From Syntrophales bacterium (GTDB lineage: Bacteria > Desulfobacterota > Syntrophia > Syntrophales > PHBD01): 64,000 bases of DNA. A program made the position numbers and the translations under genes. Shown in pieces: positions 35,681 to 46,038 of this stretch (position 1 is the first letter of the stretch; each line of letters begins with the position of its first letter). The stretch is taken from NCBI GenBank assembly GCA_035363115.1, contig DAOSEM010000005.1, positions 1 to 64,000 of the forward strand, given 5' to 3'. The notes beneath the pieces are model-generated. The model had not been told where the DNA came from. It made no database searches and saw only the letters and a list, made by a program, of their open reading frames with translations.

Positions 35681-36901
35681 ATGCCCAAATTCGCCTACCA
35701 GGCGATCAACGAGAACGGGGCCACCGTCTCGGGAGTCATCGAGGCCGAATCCCCGGAGTCGGCCAACAACATGCTGGTTGCTGGGGGATACATCCCAGCC
35801 CGAATCAGCAAAGCGGACACGTTCTCCGAGGAAGGGTTCCTGGCCCGCCTGAAGAGCCAATTCGGTTCCGTGTCTGCCCCTGAGTTGATCCTCTTCACCA
35901 AGCAGTTCAGAACCATGCTCCTGGCAGGAATCCCCATCATCCGCCTGCTCCAGGTTCTGGAAGCCCAAACCCAGAATCCGAACCTGAAGAAGGCCATCGC
36001 CCAGATGGCCATGGACATCAAGCAGGGTTCCACGCTGGTCGATGCTCTGGAGAAACAGCCCAAGATCTTTTCGCCCCTCTACCGGAGCATGATCAACGCC
36101 GGCGAGGTCAGCGGGACCGTCCCGGACGTCCTGGAGCGCCTGAGTTACATCCTGGAACACGAATTCAAGGTGAAATCGGACGTCAAGGCTGCGCTGCAGT
36201 ACCCGGTCATCGTCCTCATCGCGTTGAGCGTAGCCTTCGTTGTCCTTCTCACCTTTGTCATCCCGAAATTCGTCGGCATATTTGCAAAAGCAGGGGTCGC
36301 GCTTCCGTTTCCGACGAAAGTCGCCATGATGCTTTACCAGTTCTTGCACAACTACTGGTACATCGTGATTGTTGCCGTGATCGCGATCATCGTCGGGCTT
36401 CGCCAGTACTTTAGAACAGAGAAGGGAAGTCTGGCGAGAGATGCATTTCTGCTCAGGATTCCACTCTTTGGTCCTCTTTTCAACAAAGCGGCCATGTCGC
36501 GCTTCGCGAGCATCTTCTCCATCCTCCAGTCAAGCGGCGTTCAGATCATGACCACCATGAAGGTCCTCATCGGGACAATCGGAAACACAGCCATCGCCAG
36601 GGAATTCGAGAACATTCAGGATATGATGCAAAAGGGTCAGGGAATCGCCGGCCCTCTTCGCAAAGCGAAGTATTTTCCACCAATGGTGGTCGACATGGTG
36701 GCCATCGGCGAGGAATCGGGCAACATTGAGGAGATGATGAAAGTCATTTCCGTCCATTATGACGAGGAGGTGGCCTACCAGGTGAAGCGCCTTTCCGATC
36801 TCATCGGGCCAATTCTCGTTGTCGGCCTGGCCGCCGTTGTTGGTTTCTTTGCCCTAGCGATCTTCCTCCCCATGTGGGACCTGACGAAGATGGTCAAATA
36901 A
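35681..36901 (+). CDS. mshG: PilC/GspF-type pilus platform protein (MshG-like)
   Basis: Inner-membrane platform protein on which pilins are extracted, 406 residues. N-terminal region (AYQAINENGATVSGVIEAES) and two T2SF domains (~70-195 and ~275-395) with three membrane helices (for instance YPVIVLIALSVAFVVLLTFV and LVVGLAAVVGFFALAIF). GGGAGGAG lies ahead of the ATG. Close packing with the ATPase gene is the norm for this pair. It ends the first part of the assembly genes; the activator gene follows 19 bp later. Confidence 0.95.
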   Translation: MPKFAYQAINENGATVSGVIEAESPESANNMLVAGGYIPARISKADTFSEEGFLARLKSQFGSVSAPELILFTKQFRTMLLAGIPIIRLLQVLEAQTQNPNLKKAIAQMAMDIKQGSTLVDALEKQPKIFSPLYRSMINAGEVSGTVPDVLERLSYILEHEFKVKSDVKAALQYPVIVLIALSVAFVVLLTFVIPKFVGIFAKAGVALPFPTKVAMMLYQFLHNYWYIVIVAVIAIIVGLRQYFRTEKGSLARDAFLLRIPLFGPLFNKAAMSRFASIFSILQSSGVQIMTTMKVLIGTIGNTAIAREFENIQDMMQKGQGIAGPLRKAKYFPPMVVDMVAIGEESGNIEEMMKVISVHYDEEVAYQVKRLSDLIGPILVVGLAAVVGFFALAIFLPMWDLTKMVK

Positions 36902-36920
36902 GCCCTATACGTTATTATTC

Positions 36921-38258
36921 ATGGAGAAACCGGACGGAAAAGCGAGGATCCATGTCAGCTTATATGTCCTGATCCCTTTGATATTCAGCGGCATCTCGGT
37001 CATCGGCATCATCGTGACCTATCGGTTGATGATGCGAGGAATCGGGGGCGAATCCGTTACGCTCATATCCATTGTTGCATGGGCTGCCACGATTGGTTGC
37101 CTTGCTTATTTTTGTGCGTTCCTTATCCTTTGGATACTGCTCAAGCCCTTGGAGGAGTTTGTAAGGAATACGGAAAAGCTCGACATCATTCCAGGCCCGT
37201 CGGCAAGCACAGAACAAGAAGAGAAATCGAAAGACGAAGTCCACCGGTACAAACAAGTTCTTTCTCAAGTCACGAACCTGTTGTCCAAGGTCGAGGCGAG
37301 GGAGCGTTTTCCCGGCATAATAGGCCAGAGTGCAGTCATGCGTGAAGTATTTGGCCAAGTCCTGAAGGTTGCCCCCACCGACTCCACTGTCCTAATCTCC
37401 GGGGAAAGCGGCACGGGAAAGGAACTCATCGCCGCGTCCATCTACGAGCACAGCGCCCGGAGAGACAAGCCCTTTGTCACGATCAACTGTGTGGCCATTC
37501 CGGAGGGGCTCCTGGAGAGCGAACTCTTCGGACACGAGAAGGGTTCCTTCACCGGTGCCGTCTCTCAAAAGAAGGGAAAGTTCGAACTGGCCACCGGAGG
37601 GACGATCTTTCTGGACGAGATCGGCGACATGCCCTTGGCTACCCAGGCAAAGTTGCTACGGGTCCTCCAGGAGAGGATGTTTGAACGGGTAGGCGGAACG
37701 AAGCCAATAGAAGTGGACGTCCGCTTCATCGCCGCCACGAACAAGGACCTTCCGGAGATGGTCCGGGCCGGAACCTTCCGGGAGGATCTCTACTACCGGA
37801 TCAACGTGTTCTCGATCCGCCTCCCGTCGCTCCGCGAGAGGCTGGAGGAAATTCCCGCCTTGGTTGACTACTTTCTGGAACGGGCGGGTCGAACCATCCA
37901 CGTTTCCCAGGAGGCAATGCAAAAGCTCCTCGGGTATTCATGGCCGGGCAATGTCCGGGAGTTGCAGAATGCAATTGAGCGGGCGGTGGTCATTGCCGAG
38001 GGGGACATTGAGCCATTTCACCTTCCCGTGGAATTGAAGGGGGAGGTAATGATCACTTCACGTCAAGACGGAAGTGAATCCCTCGATGACCGGTTGGCAG
38101 AGATCGAGAAGGGAATGATCATCGAGGCCATGACCCGGACGGGAGGTGTTCAGGTGCGGGCGGCAGAACTCTTGGGCATCAACCAGCGCAGCCTGTGGCA
38201 CCGTGTCAGGAAATACGGAATCGACGTAGCCTCCATGAAGAAACAACAAAATTTGTAG
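36921..38258 (+). CDS. Membrane-anchored sigma-54 activator
   Basis: 445 residues. Two membrane helices at the N-terminus (~12-35 and ~52-76), a linker, then a sigma-54 AAA+ domain (~133-365): Walker A GESGTGKE, the sigma-54 contact loop as GSFTGA (Ser for the usual Ala), Walker B GTIFLDEIGDM, and the R-finger region. A Fis-type HTH ends it (RAAELLGINQRSLWHRVRK). There is no receiver domain. It most likely senses a membrane or envelope state and activates the sigma-54 promoter of the pilin 120 bp downstream. No ribosome site is evident before the ATG. Confidence 0.9.
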   Translation: MEKPDGKARIHVSLYVLIPLIFSGISVIGIIVTYRLMMRGIGGESVTLISIVAWAATIGCLAYFCAFLILWILLKPLEEFVRNTEKLDIIPGPSASTEQEEKSKDEVHRYKQVLSQVTNLLSKVEARERFPGIIGQSAVMREVFGQVLKVAPTDSTVLISGESGTGKELIAASIYEHSARRDKPFVTINCVAIPEGLLESELFGHEKGSFTGAVSQKKGKFELATGGTIFLDEIGDMPLATQAKLLRVLQERMFERVGGTKPIEVDVRFIAATNKDLPEMVRAGTFREDLYYRINVFSIRLPSLRERLEEIPALVDYFLERAGRTIHVSQEAMQKLLGYSWPGNVRELQNAIERAVVIAEGDIEPFHLPVELKGEVMITSRQDGSESLDDRLAEIEKGMIIEAMTRTGGVQVRAAELLGINQRSLWHRVRKYGIDVASMKKQQNL

Positions 38259-38354
38259 ATGCCCGTTTCAATGATTGAGGGGGAGCGAGAGGGTCATTGA
38301 ACATAGGGATGCAGAACTGGTCGATATGTGACCGATTCGGCAATACACCTGCAC

Positions 38355-38370
38355 TGGCACACTGTATGCG
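38355..38370 (+). promoter_or_regulatory. Sigma-54 promoter of the major pilin
   Basis: TGGCACACTGTATGCG: GG at -24 and GC at -12 with the required 10-bp interval, matching TGGCAC-N5-TTGC in all but one base (A for T). Transcription would start near 38381, leaving a leader of about 114 nt. A sigma-54 activator gene lies directly upstream, which supports function. Confidence 0.82.
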
Positions 38371-38494
38371 AACACTTTTTATATTGAGAAAGCCTGCGAA
38401 AGGGGGTGACGGAGCGGCACATCCAGATGCGGAAGGAAAACAAAACGAAAGGCAGTTCCAAGTGTCATAAAAAAACAACCAAGGAGGAATGAAG

Positions 38495-38869
38495 ATGCTG
38501 AAAAAGAGAAATCAGAAAGGTTTCACCCTGATCGAGATCATCGCTGTCTTGGTGATCCTCGGAATCTTGGCGGCGGTGGCGATTCCCAAGTTCTTCGACA
38601 TGCAGGATGAGGCGAAGTTGAAAAACGCCCAAGCGGCTGTCGCTAGCGCACAGTCGGCAATATCGATGGCTTATGCCAATTACCTGCTGAATTCAAGTGC
38701 ACCGAATTCAGCAAGTCCGTCTGCTGCATGCCAGTCAGTGCAATTGGATGCTCCATCAAGCGTACCTTATAACGTATCATGTACAGGTGGAAATTGGGAT
38801 ATAAGTTCCAGCAACATTACCGCTAATTATGATACTAAAAGTGCAACTGGAACATGGACGAAGCCGTAG
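38495..38869 (+). CDS. Type IV major pilin (MshA-like)
   Basis: 124 residues. Short basic leader, then prepilin-peptidase site RNQKG|FTLIEIIAV with Glu at +5 and a hydrophobic helix (~9-32). The variable globular part has two Cys (SAACQS, VSCTGG) fit for one disulfide loop and ends ANYDTKSATGTWTKP. I chose the second of two ATGs because AAGGAGG is 8 nt upstream of it. The tail repeats almost exactly in the second pilin at 63.2 kb. Ser/Asn-rich segment (NSSAPNSASPS) is a candidate glycosylation site. A strong terminator follows. Confidence 0.92.
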   Translation: MLKKRNQKGFTLIEIIAVLVILGILAAVAIPKFFDMQDEAKLKNAQAAVASAQSAISMAYANYLLNSSAPNSASPSAACQSVQLDAPSSVPYNVSCTGGNWDISSSNITANYDTKSATGTWTKP

Positions 38870-38928
38870 TCTAATCAATGAGTAGCAGGGATGTCCAAAT
38901 GATTTCGTTTCTGCTACATTGAGGCGAT

Positions 38929-38966
38929 AAAAAAAGAGTCGGTCAAATCGACCGACTCTTTTTTTA
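38929..38966 (+). terminator. Terminator of the major pilin gene
   Basis: GAGTCGGTC pairs with GACCGACTC (38936-38944 and 38950-38958), flanked by an A run before and seven T after, so it works in both directions. It isolates the pilin from the island beyond. Confidence 0.9.
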
Positions 38967-39106
38967 GGGGGGTGCATTTGAGGGTGAAGGTAATTTTGTG
39001 TAAATGGCTTGAGTTAGGATGAGATGCCAATTGCACAGGAGAATTGCTCATGGTGATGACATCGACACATGTGCAGAGCAAAGGTGCTAATATATGACTT
39101 TATATC

Positions 39107-39687
39107 GTGACAGATCTAACAAAGCGAGGCTCCCGTAACATTATTATTACCTTCGCAGACGGGCCCAAGGGCTTTCTCGAAGTCATGGAGGCTACATCAC
39201 ACCGAACAGAGGACCAACCCTGCATCATTCACATGGTCTGGGGCGCCCTCCGCGTTGAATTGCTGAAAGACCGCAATGCTGTTGACGGCGATTTTGAAAC
39301 TATCTACCGAGTTACTGCAGAAGTACAGGCACGAGTGAATCCTGAGAGCTTTACAGAGAAATGTGACAACCGATATCCCACAGTATTGAAATCCTGGCGG
39401 ACCAATGGTTTAGAATGGTTCCCATTATTTCCGTCCCGGATGAAATCCGGAGAATCATCTATACGATCAATACTATTGAATCCCTGAATAACACCCTAAA
39501 GAAGAAGATCGAAAGCCGGGCATCGTTCCCAATGGACGAGCCCACCGTCAAGCGGTTCTATCTGTCATTGCAAAAACATTCAGAAAAAGTGGATTATGCA
39601 GGCCAGAAACGGGGGCAATACTATAATCCAGCATGCTATCCTCTACTGCGATCAGATGCCCTGTTGAAAATGTATAGTGTCATTTAG
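39107..39687 (+). pseudogene. IS256-family (mutator) transposase relic
   Basis: Two overlapping open frames hold the second half of an IS256-type transposase: DLTKRGSRNIIITFADGPKG and MVWGALRVELLKDR in the first, then PDEIRRIIYTINTIESLNNT in a different frame from about 39415. The N-terminal half is missing and a frameshift breaks the rest. It marks the left border of the AT-rich island and cannot move by itself. Terminal inverted repeats were not found. Confidence 0.8.
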
Positions 39688-39721
39688 TTAAGTTATCTGA
39701 CACTCTCTTGCGATTTGGGAT

Positions 39722-41833
39722 ATGAAGTATTTTAAATACTATTTAGCTTTAATAATTGTTCTATTTTTTCTACTCTTAATATGCCATTTCATTGCTTGGC
39801 CAATTGTGATGTATGATTCAGATTTGTGGTATCATTTGTCTGGAGGCAGATTTTTCTGTAATAATGGATCAATTGCTCATAATTCATTCTTTTCGTACAT
39901 TTCACCAAGCAAAGAATACTACAACTACTATTGGTTATTTCAGGTAATTGTTTATTCTGTTTATCAGTTTGTGGATTATTATGGATTGATTGTTCTCCGG
40001 TGCTTACTCTATTCATTAACGGCATTCTTAATTTTTAAGATCCTGTTCTTTAATCAGCAGGATAGAACAACTCTATTTCTCGGTCTTCTTGCTTTCGTGT
40101 GCTGCACTATCGTTCTGATGAACCGAGAATTGGCAGTACGTCCACATCTTTTTTCTTATCTATTTATAGTATTATTCATATCCATCATTGAGTATTATAA
40201 AAGAATGTGTGTTTGTCTCCCTTTAATTGGAATCATCTGGTCAAATGTTCACGGTATCGAATATCCAGTGATGTTTCTGATAGTTACTGCATATGTAGTG
40301 GAGGTTTACTGGACGCAGGTAAAATCGAAATCGATCATATCATCAGACGAAAGAAAATATAAATGGTATTTAATAGCCGTATACTATTCTATATTCATTA
40401 CTCCTGGAATATTTGAGTTGGTGCACATCCCCTTCAGTGTTACTTATGAAGGTGCTGCCTACCAACACCTGTACGTAAGGGAACTTTTCAGGATTCCGTT
40501 AAAATCTTTGTTAGTCTTTGCTCCTATTTCAGCGCAGGGGCTATTGACGACCATGCAAAACCTGATTGTTATTACCACTATTGGTTTTCTGCTTTTTGGA
40601 ATTTATAAAAGGGAACTGCGCATTAGTCATGCAATTCTCGTTGTTGGTGCAATTTTCTTGTTGACTAGGCATTCGAGATTCACATGTGAATTCACATTAT
40701 TGTCCTTACCACTACTTCGCCATATAATCCCTTTGTTATCAAAAGCATTTGTTATTCCAAGCAGGGTCATTTGTGTCTTACTTCCTGTAGTATTAGTAAT
40801 TATGCCTTATTGCATTTATCATGGTGTTTTAGGAGATCGTCCACACTACCCTCTATCACCGTCAAATCTTCCTACAGGTGTAAGTCGTTTTTTAAATCAG
40901 CATTCTCTCAGTGGTAATATACTCAATGATCCCAATACAGGTGGTTATTTACAATGGACCTTAAGTGATAGATATCGAATATATATGGATATGCAAATGT
41001 CGATTTTTAATGATCTTGATTTGGCACTCGTTGAACACTCATTTACTGATAAACATGCATTTGCGTCATTTATTAAGAAGTACGATCCTTCATTCATAAC
41101 GGTTTCACTCAACAGGACATCTTTTAAGGATATCATTAATACTCAGGAACAATACTGCCCAGTTTTTTTTGATCACGCTGAAGTACTATATGTCAATAGG
41201 AACCATTATAGAGAAGTCGCGGATAAATACGAATTGAAACTCATCGATCCATTTATTTACTGGAAAACTCTTTACGCAAACGAATCTGCAACTAGCATTT
41301 TAGAAATATCTAACGAGGCTAAAAGAATGCGCTCTGAAGATCCATCTAATTTTAGAGTTAATCACATTCTTTCAAGTCTTTCGGTTACACGCGGCGAGTA
41401 TAGAGAAGCGTTGGAGTACGCAAAACAGATAATTAAGTATTACCCAGAGCAATATCAGGGATATGCATTGATGGGTGATGCATTATTTGGTACGAAAGAA
41501 TATCATGAAGCTATTGTACATTATAAAATGGCACTTGCTATGGGGGCCCAAAAGCAATCTGACAAAGTATATTGGAATCTGTATGCATCATATTATAATA
41601 TTAGAGAATATAAAAAGGCTTATATTGTTCTAATGAAATACGTTAATCCTTTCTCGCCAGAAGCCACATACGAAGAAATATATCAATTAGCAATCTCTGC
41701 TGCCTTATTAGGCAAGAAGAATGAGGCATTACTATTTTTCAAAATAGCTAGTATGAAAATCCCAGATAATGAAAATATACTAAAGGTCAAGGTTGATGAT
41801 TATATAAAGCAGCTTACCAATGATGATAAGTGA
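39722..41833 (+). CDS. GT-C-like membrane protein with TPR tail
   Basis: 703 residues, strongly AT-rich. About ten membrane helices (~6-370). The first periplasmic loop has an acidic signature (MYDSDLWYHLSGGRFF) at the place where GT-C glycosyltransferases keep the catalytic Asp. The C-terminal ~200 residues form TPR-like repeats (SLSVTRGEYREALEYAKQII; YALMGDALFGTKEYHEAI). Such proteins move sugars or oligosaccharides from polyprenyl carriers in the periplasm. No family match is certain. Its place after the pilin gene makes pilin modification one possibility (inference). Long, intact reading frame despite the neighbouring relic. Confidence 0.6.
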   Translation: MKYFKYYLALIIVLFFLLLICHFIAWPIVMYDSDLWYHLSGGRFFCNNGSIAHNSFFSYISPSKEYYNYYWLFQVIVYSVYQFVDYYGLIVLRCLLYSLTAFLIFKILFFNQQDRTTLFLGLLAFVCCTIVLMNRELAVRPHLFSYLFIVLFISIIEYYKRMCVCLPLIGIIWSNVHGIEYPVMFLIVTAYVVEVYWTQVKSKSIISSDERKYKWYLIAVYYSIFITPGIFELVHIPFSVTYEGAAYQHLYVRELFRIPLKSLLVFAPISAQGLLTTMQNLIVITTIGFLLFGIYKRELRISHAILVVGAIFLLTRHSRFTCEFTLLSLPLLRHIIPLLSKAFVIPSRVICVLLPVVLVIMPYCIYHGVLGDRPHYPLSPSNLPTGVSRFLNQHSLSGNILNDPNTGGYLQWTLSDRYRIYMDMQMSIFNDLDLALVEHSFTDKHAFASFIKKYDPSFITVSLNRTSFKDIINTQEQYCPVFFDHAEVLYVNRNHYREVADKYELKLIDPFIYWKTLYANESATSILEISNEAKRMRSEDPSNFRVNHILSSLSVTRGEYREALEYAKQIIKYYPEQYQGYALMGDALFGTKEYHEAIVHYKMALAMGAQKQSDKVYWNLYASYYNIREYKKAYIVLMKYVNPFSPEATYEEIYQLAISAALLGKKNEALLFFKIASMKIPDNENILKVKVDDYIKQLTNDDK

Positions 41834-41947
41834 GAACGGCATTTATGTTATTATGGATTCGATCACAGAAAAGAATGTCAAGTTACAGTTGCTTGAAGTA
41901 AAATGAGACTCCGTATATGATATGATGTTTAATGAGGAGGATGTTGG

Positions 41948-42928
41948 ATGACAGAGAAGAAAATCAATAATCCAGATATATCTATTGTGATTCCCGTATA
42001 TGGGTCCGATAGCACTTTAATCAACCTATATGTGCGGCTTGTGGCTTCTATGGTAATAATTCCAGCATCATTTGAAATAATATTTGTTGACGATTGTGGT
42101 CCTGGAAACCCGTGGGATCTAATAAGCGAAATGGCGAGAAATGATTCAAGAGTCATTGGCATAAGACTTACGAAAAACTTTGGACAACACAATGCAATAA
42201 TGGCGGGTGTCGATGTGGCACGAGGTAGTTGGCTTGTGATAATGGATTGCGACCTACAAGATAGACCTGAAGAAATTCCACGTCTTTTTAAAAAAGCTCA
42301 GGAAGGATATGATATCGTTGCTGGTCAGAGGATAAATAGACGTGACAGTTATTTTAAACGATTATTCTCAAGAGCATATCATCGCCTTTTCGGCTATATG
42401 ACCAATCAAAAAAGTGATGAAACTCAATCATCCTTTGGCATTTACTCTCGAAGAGCGGTAGATGCCGTTAAATCATTACCTGAACAACCACGAATATTTC
42501 CACTACTCGTTCGTTGGTTTGCTTTTAAAACGACAGCAATCGAGATACAACATGACGAACGTACAGAGGGAAAGTCTAGCTATAATTACGACAGACGTTT
42601 ATCCCTTGCAATCGATACGATTGTCTCTTACTCTGAAAAACCACTTATACTATTTATTAAGAGTGGATTTGTAATGTCTTTCGCAGCTTTCTGCTATGGG
42701 GTGTGGCTCGTTATTCGATACTTTATACTCGGGCAGATTATCGCTGGGTGGACTAGTGTTATGGTATCAATGTTTTTCTTATCGGGCGTAATCCTGTTTG
42801 GAATGGGCGTAGTAGGCGTATATATTGGGAAAATACTCAATCAAGTCAAGGGAAGACCACCGTATGTGGTGAATGAACGGACTACATTATCGTTTCTATG
42901 TAATGTGTTTAATGATGAGAAAAAATAA
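41948..42928 (+). CDS. Polyprenyl-phosphate glycosyltransferase (GT2, GtrB/ArnC-like)
   Basis: 326 residues. GT2 domain (~1-225) with ISIVIPVYG, FVDDCGPGN and the metal-binding acid motif in VIMDCDLQDRPEEIP (~98). RLTKNFGQHNAIMAG is typical of this branch. Two membrane helices at the C-terminus (~235-295) fit enzymes that load sugar on undecaprenyl phosphate on the cytoplasmic face. GAGGAGG precedes the ATG. Partner membrane proteins next to it could flip or transfer the product. The ATP-grasp gene overlaps its end. Confidence 0.85.
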   Translation: MTEKKINNPDISIVIPVYGSDSTLINLYVRLVASMVIIPASFEIIFVDDCGPGNPWDLISEMARNDSRVIGIRLTKNFGQHNAIMAGVDVARGSWLVIMDCDLQDRPEEIPRLFKKAQEGYDIVAGQRINRRDSYFKRLFSRAYHRLFGYMTNQKSDETQSSFGIYSRRAVDAVKSLPEQPRIFPLLVRWFAFKTTAIEIQHDERTEGKSSYNYDRRLSLAIDTIVSYSEKPLILFIKSGFVMSFAAFCYGVWLVIRYFILGQIIAGWTSVMVSMFFLSGVILFGMGVVGVYIGKILNQVKGRPPYVVNERTTLSFLCNVFNDEKK

Positions 42929-44096
42929 ACTACTAATTGCTGGTGGTGGTTACGCCGATATTCCATTAATACTATCTGCAAAGAAACTCGGTTATTATGT
43001 CATTACCAGTGGTAATCGTCCAGACGAATTAGGACATAAATATTCGGATGAATACTATTCTGCCGATTTTTCTGATCGTGAGGCAATCCTTCGATTGGCA
43101 GCTAGTTTAAATGTGTCCGCTATCTGCGCTTGCTGCAATGACTTTTCAGCTCTCTCATCATCATATGCTGCAGAAAAATTGGGATTGCCAGGCCATGATA
43201 CATATAACGTTGCGAAAATAATTCATCACAAAGATCGATATCGAGAATTTGCAAAAAAAGCTGGTATCACGACACCTCTTGCAAAGGGTTTTAAAAGGAA
43301 GAAGGATGCTTTATTATGGACTGAAACACTAACGCTCCCAGTTATTGTTAAACCTGTGGACTTGACAGGGGGTAAAGGTATATCAGAGATTAGGCAAATG
43401 GATGATGCAGAAAAGGCAATTGATAGCGCATTTAAAATATCAAAAATAAAGCGAATTGTTATTGAGGAATTCATTGTTGGTACTCGACATGGCTTTTCTG
43501 TTTTTTTGGTAGATGGACGAGTAGTATTTTTCTTTTCGGACAATGAACATTATTATTTAAATCCATATTTGGTTTCTGCTGCGTCTGTTCCAAGCATTGT
43601 TCCAAAGGAAGTAGAAAAGAAATTATGTGCTGTGGCGGAGAAAATATCATCTATTTTGTCATTAAAGACGGGCATATTTCACATGCAATATATTCTTCGT
43701 GGTGATGACCCTATAATTATCGAAATCTGTCGCCGTGCACCGGGAGACCTATATATTAAGCTTGTCGAACATGCAACGGGTATAGATTACCCATCATGGA
43801 TAGTAAGGGCTTCATCTGGATTGGATTGTTCCGGGTTGACGCACTCCGAACCTAAAGGTTTCTTTATTCGACATTGTGTCATGGCGTCTCGCACGGGCAC
43901 ACTCAAAAACATATTAATTCATTCTTCGATTCGAAATATGATTATCGATAAGCAAATGTGGTGGAAACCTGGCGATTTGGTTACTGATGTGAACACAACA
44001 AAATTTGGAATCGTATTCATTCAATTAAGCTCTAAAGAAGAAATGATAAGAACGGCTGAATATCTTCCGGAGCTAATTATTGCAGTAATAAATTGA
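42912..44096 (+). CDS. ATP-grasp ligase of unknown substrate
   Basis: 394 residues from the chosen ATG. N-terminal nucleotide-fold region (LLIAGGGYADIPLI), then ATP-grasp: glycine loop VKPVDLTGGKGISE (~150), and the Mg site in IIIEICRRAPGD (~280). It resembles carbamoyl-phosphate-synthase and PurK-type domains that join a carboxylate to an amine. The start is in doubt since the frame opens 13 codons earlier; the later start has no strong ribosome site. It overlaps the glycosyltransferase gene by 17 bp, so they are co-expressed. The substrate may be the carbocyclic acid made by neighbouring genes (inference). Confidence 0.75.
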   Translation: MMRKNKLLIAGGGYADIPLILSAKKLGYYVITSGNRPDELGHKYSDEYYSADFSDREAILRLAASLNVSAICACCNDFSALSSSYAAEKLGLPGHDTYNVAKIIHHKDRYREFAKKAGITTPLAKGFKRKKDALLWTETLTLPVIVKPVDLTGGKGISEIRQMDDAEKAIDSAFKISKIKRIVIEEFIVGTRHGFSVFLVDGRVVFFFSDNEHYYLNPYLVSAASVPSIVPKEVEKKLCAVAEKISSILSLKTGIFHMQYILRGDDPIIIEICRRAPGDLYIKLVEHATGIDYPSWIVRASSGLDCSGLTHSEPKGFFIRHCVMASRTGTLKNILIHSSIRNMIIDKQMWWKPGDLVTDVNTTKFGIVFIQLSSKEEMIRTAEYLPELIIAVIN

Positions 44097-44126
44097 TTAT
44101 TTATTGACTATGTGGGGATATATGTA

Positions 44127-44870
44127 ATGATAAAGAATAAAGTTGCTATTATTACAGGAGGATCACGGGGAATTGGACGTGCTATAGCGAGAAAATATGC
44201 TGAGAATGGCGCCTCGCTACTCCTTGTTGCTTTACATCGGGAGCGACTTCTGCGTGCGCAAGAAGAAATTTGCAAAATTAGCAAATATGTCGACATATTA
44301 CCAGGAGATATAGCTGAACCATCCTTTTCTCAAAGTATCGTTACACGTACCATCGAACTATTTGGTACAATAGATGTGTTAGTGAATTGCGCTGGAATAA
44401 TAACCAGAACTCCTGTTGATCATCTTGGCTTGGAGGAGTGGCATCGTGTGATCAATGTTAATCTGCATGGTGCATTTTATCTCTCACAAGCCGTACTGCC
44501 CATCTTTTGTGCAAAAAAGGCCGGGAAGATAATAAATATCACATCACAAATGGCGAAACTCCCACACCCAAATGCGTCACCGAGCTATGAAGTATCAAAA
44601 GCAGGACTGGTATCGTTAACGCGGCACCTCGCTTTCCATTACGCAAGGTATAATATTTGTGTGAATGCTATTGCGCCTGGTTCAATAGATACTGATTTGC
44701 CAAAGAGTATGACCATTGAAGCAAGACAAAGATTAAGGAAAGCGATTCCGTTAGGACGATTAGGTGAACCAGAGGAGGTTGGTGAACTAGCGGTATTCTT
44801 AGCATCTAATAGATCAGATTATATTACGGGTGCTACAATTAATATTAGTGGTGGATCGTTGATGGACTAG
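44127..44870 (+). CDS. Short-chain dehydrogenase/reductase
   Basis: 247 residues. NAD(P) loop TGGSRGIG (~10-17), NNAG position replaced by VNCAGI, catalytic Ser in NITSQMAK and Tyr/Lys in SYEVSKAG. C-terminus GATINISGGSLMD as in FabG-like SDRs. GTGGGGA lies 8 nt before the ATG. Intended substrate is likely a keto sugar or keto-carbocycle of the same pathway. The IS elements at 44.9-48.6 kb separate it from the dehydroquinate synthase; without them the genes would be about 35 bp apart. Confidence 0.85.
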   Translation: MIKNKVAIITGGSRGIGRAIARKYAENGASLLLVALHRERLLRAQEEICKISKYVDILPGDIAEPSFSQSIVTRTIELFGTIDVLVNCAGIITRTPVDHLGLEEWHRVINVNLHGAFYLSQAVLPIFCAKKAGKIINITSQMAKLPHPNASPSYEVSKAGLVSLTRHLAFHYARYNICVNAIAPGSIDTDLPKSMTIEARQRLRKAIPLGRLGEPEEVGELAVFLASNRSDYITGATINISGGSLMD

Positions 44871-45976
44871 AATGCTAATTACAAATGATATAATTTAGTC
44901 GTCCCTGAAAAACTGTAATATATTGTAATTAATGCTTTATTAATTGGTTGTTCTATGATAAAATCACCAGAAATTAAAACAAATCCCTCAAAAGCTGGTG
45001 ATTTTATGCAACAGAAAAATCTGTCCGCCCAAGAGGCTCAAGGCGATCTGTTCCAATCGCGCCTGGACCAGATTCTCGACAACGGGCACCCTCTGTTCCA
45101 GCTTGCCCGTCAGATCGACTGGTCGTTCTTTGACACCGAGTTCGGGCAGTTGTTCGTGGAGAACGTCGGCCGCCCCGGACTTCCGACCCGGCTGATCGTC
45201 GGACTGCACTACCTGAAGCACACCTTCAACGAGAGCGATGAGTCGGTGGTGGAACGCTTCCTGGAGAATTCATACTGGCAATACTTTTGCGGTTTCGAGT
45301 ACTTCCAGCACAGATTACCTCTGGATCCCTCTTCCATGGTTCGCTGGCGGAAGCGTCTGGGGCCGGACACGCTGGAGAAGCTGCACGTGGAAACCCTGGA
45401 GACGGCCAAACGGGGCAAACTGCTCACGCCGCGTCATGTGGTGTGGAACGAGTCAACGACGATACGACGGTTCAGGAAAAAGCCGTCGCCTTTCCCAATG
45501 ATGCCCGGCTTTATCAAAAGACCCGACGAGCCTTGGTTCGAGCTGCTAAGGAGAGAGACATCGATCTCCGGCAAAACTACGAGCGGTTGGGCAAGGAGGC
45601 CTTCATCAAGCAGGGCCGCTACGCCCATGCCCGCCAGTTCAAGCGAGCAAGAAAGCAAACTCGGAAGCTGCAAACTTTCCTGGGCCGGGTCATCCGGGAC
45701 ATCCGGCGCAAGTGCCAGGTTCCCGATGAGGATCTTTCCCGCCTGCTGACTCTTGCGGAGCAGATCTTCACCCAGAAGAGGAACGACACCCACAAAGTCT
45801 ACAGTGTTCATGCCCCGGAGGTGGAATGCATCGCCAAGGGCAAGGCCCACAAGCGCTACGAGTTCGGCTGCAAGGTGGCCATGGTCACCAGTTCCATCAA
45901 AAACTGGGTTCTGGCGATCGATGCCCTTCACGGGAATCCCTTTGACGGCCACACCCTGAAACAGTCGCTTGATCAG

Positions 45977-45982
45977 GTCAAA
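45977..45982. repeat. Target-site duplication, left copy
   Basis: GTCAAA adjoining the IS21 left end; its partner is 48181-48186. Duplications of 4-8 bp are normal for this family. Confidence 0.88.
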
Positions 45983-46038
45983 TGTCAATGGTCACCGAAA
46001 AATGACCCTTTGTGGTCATCGAAAAATGACCCCCTGGT

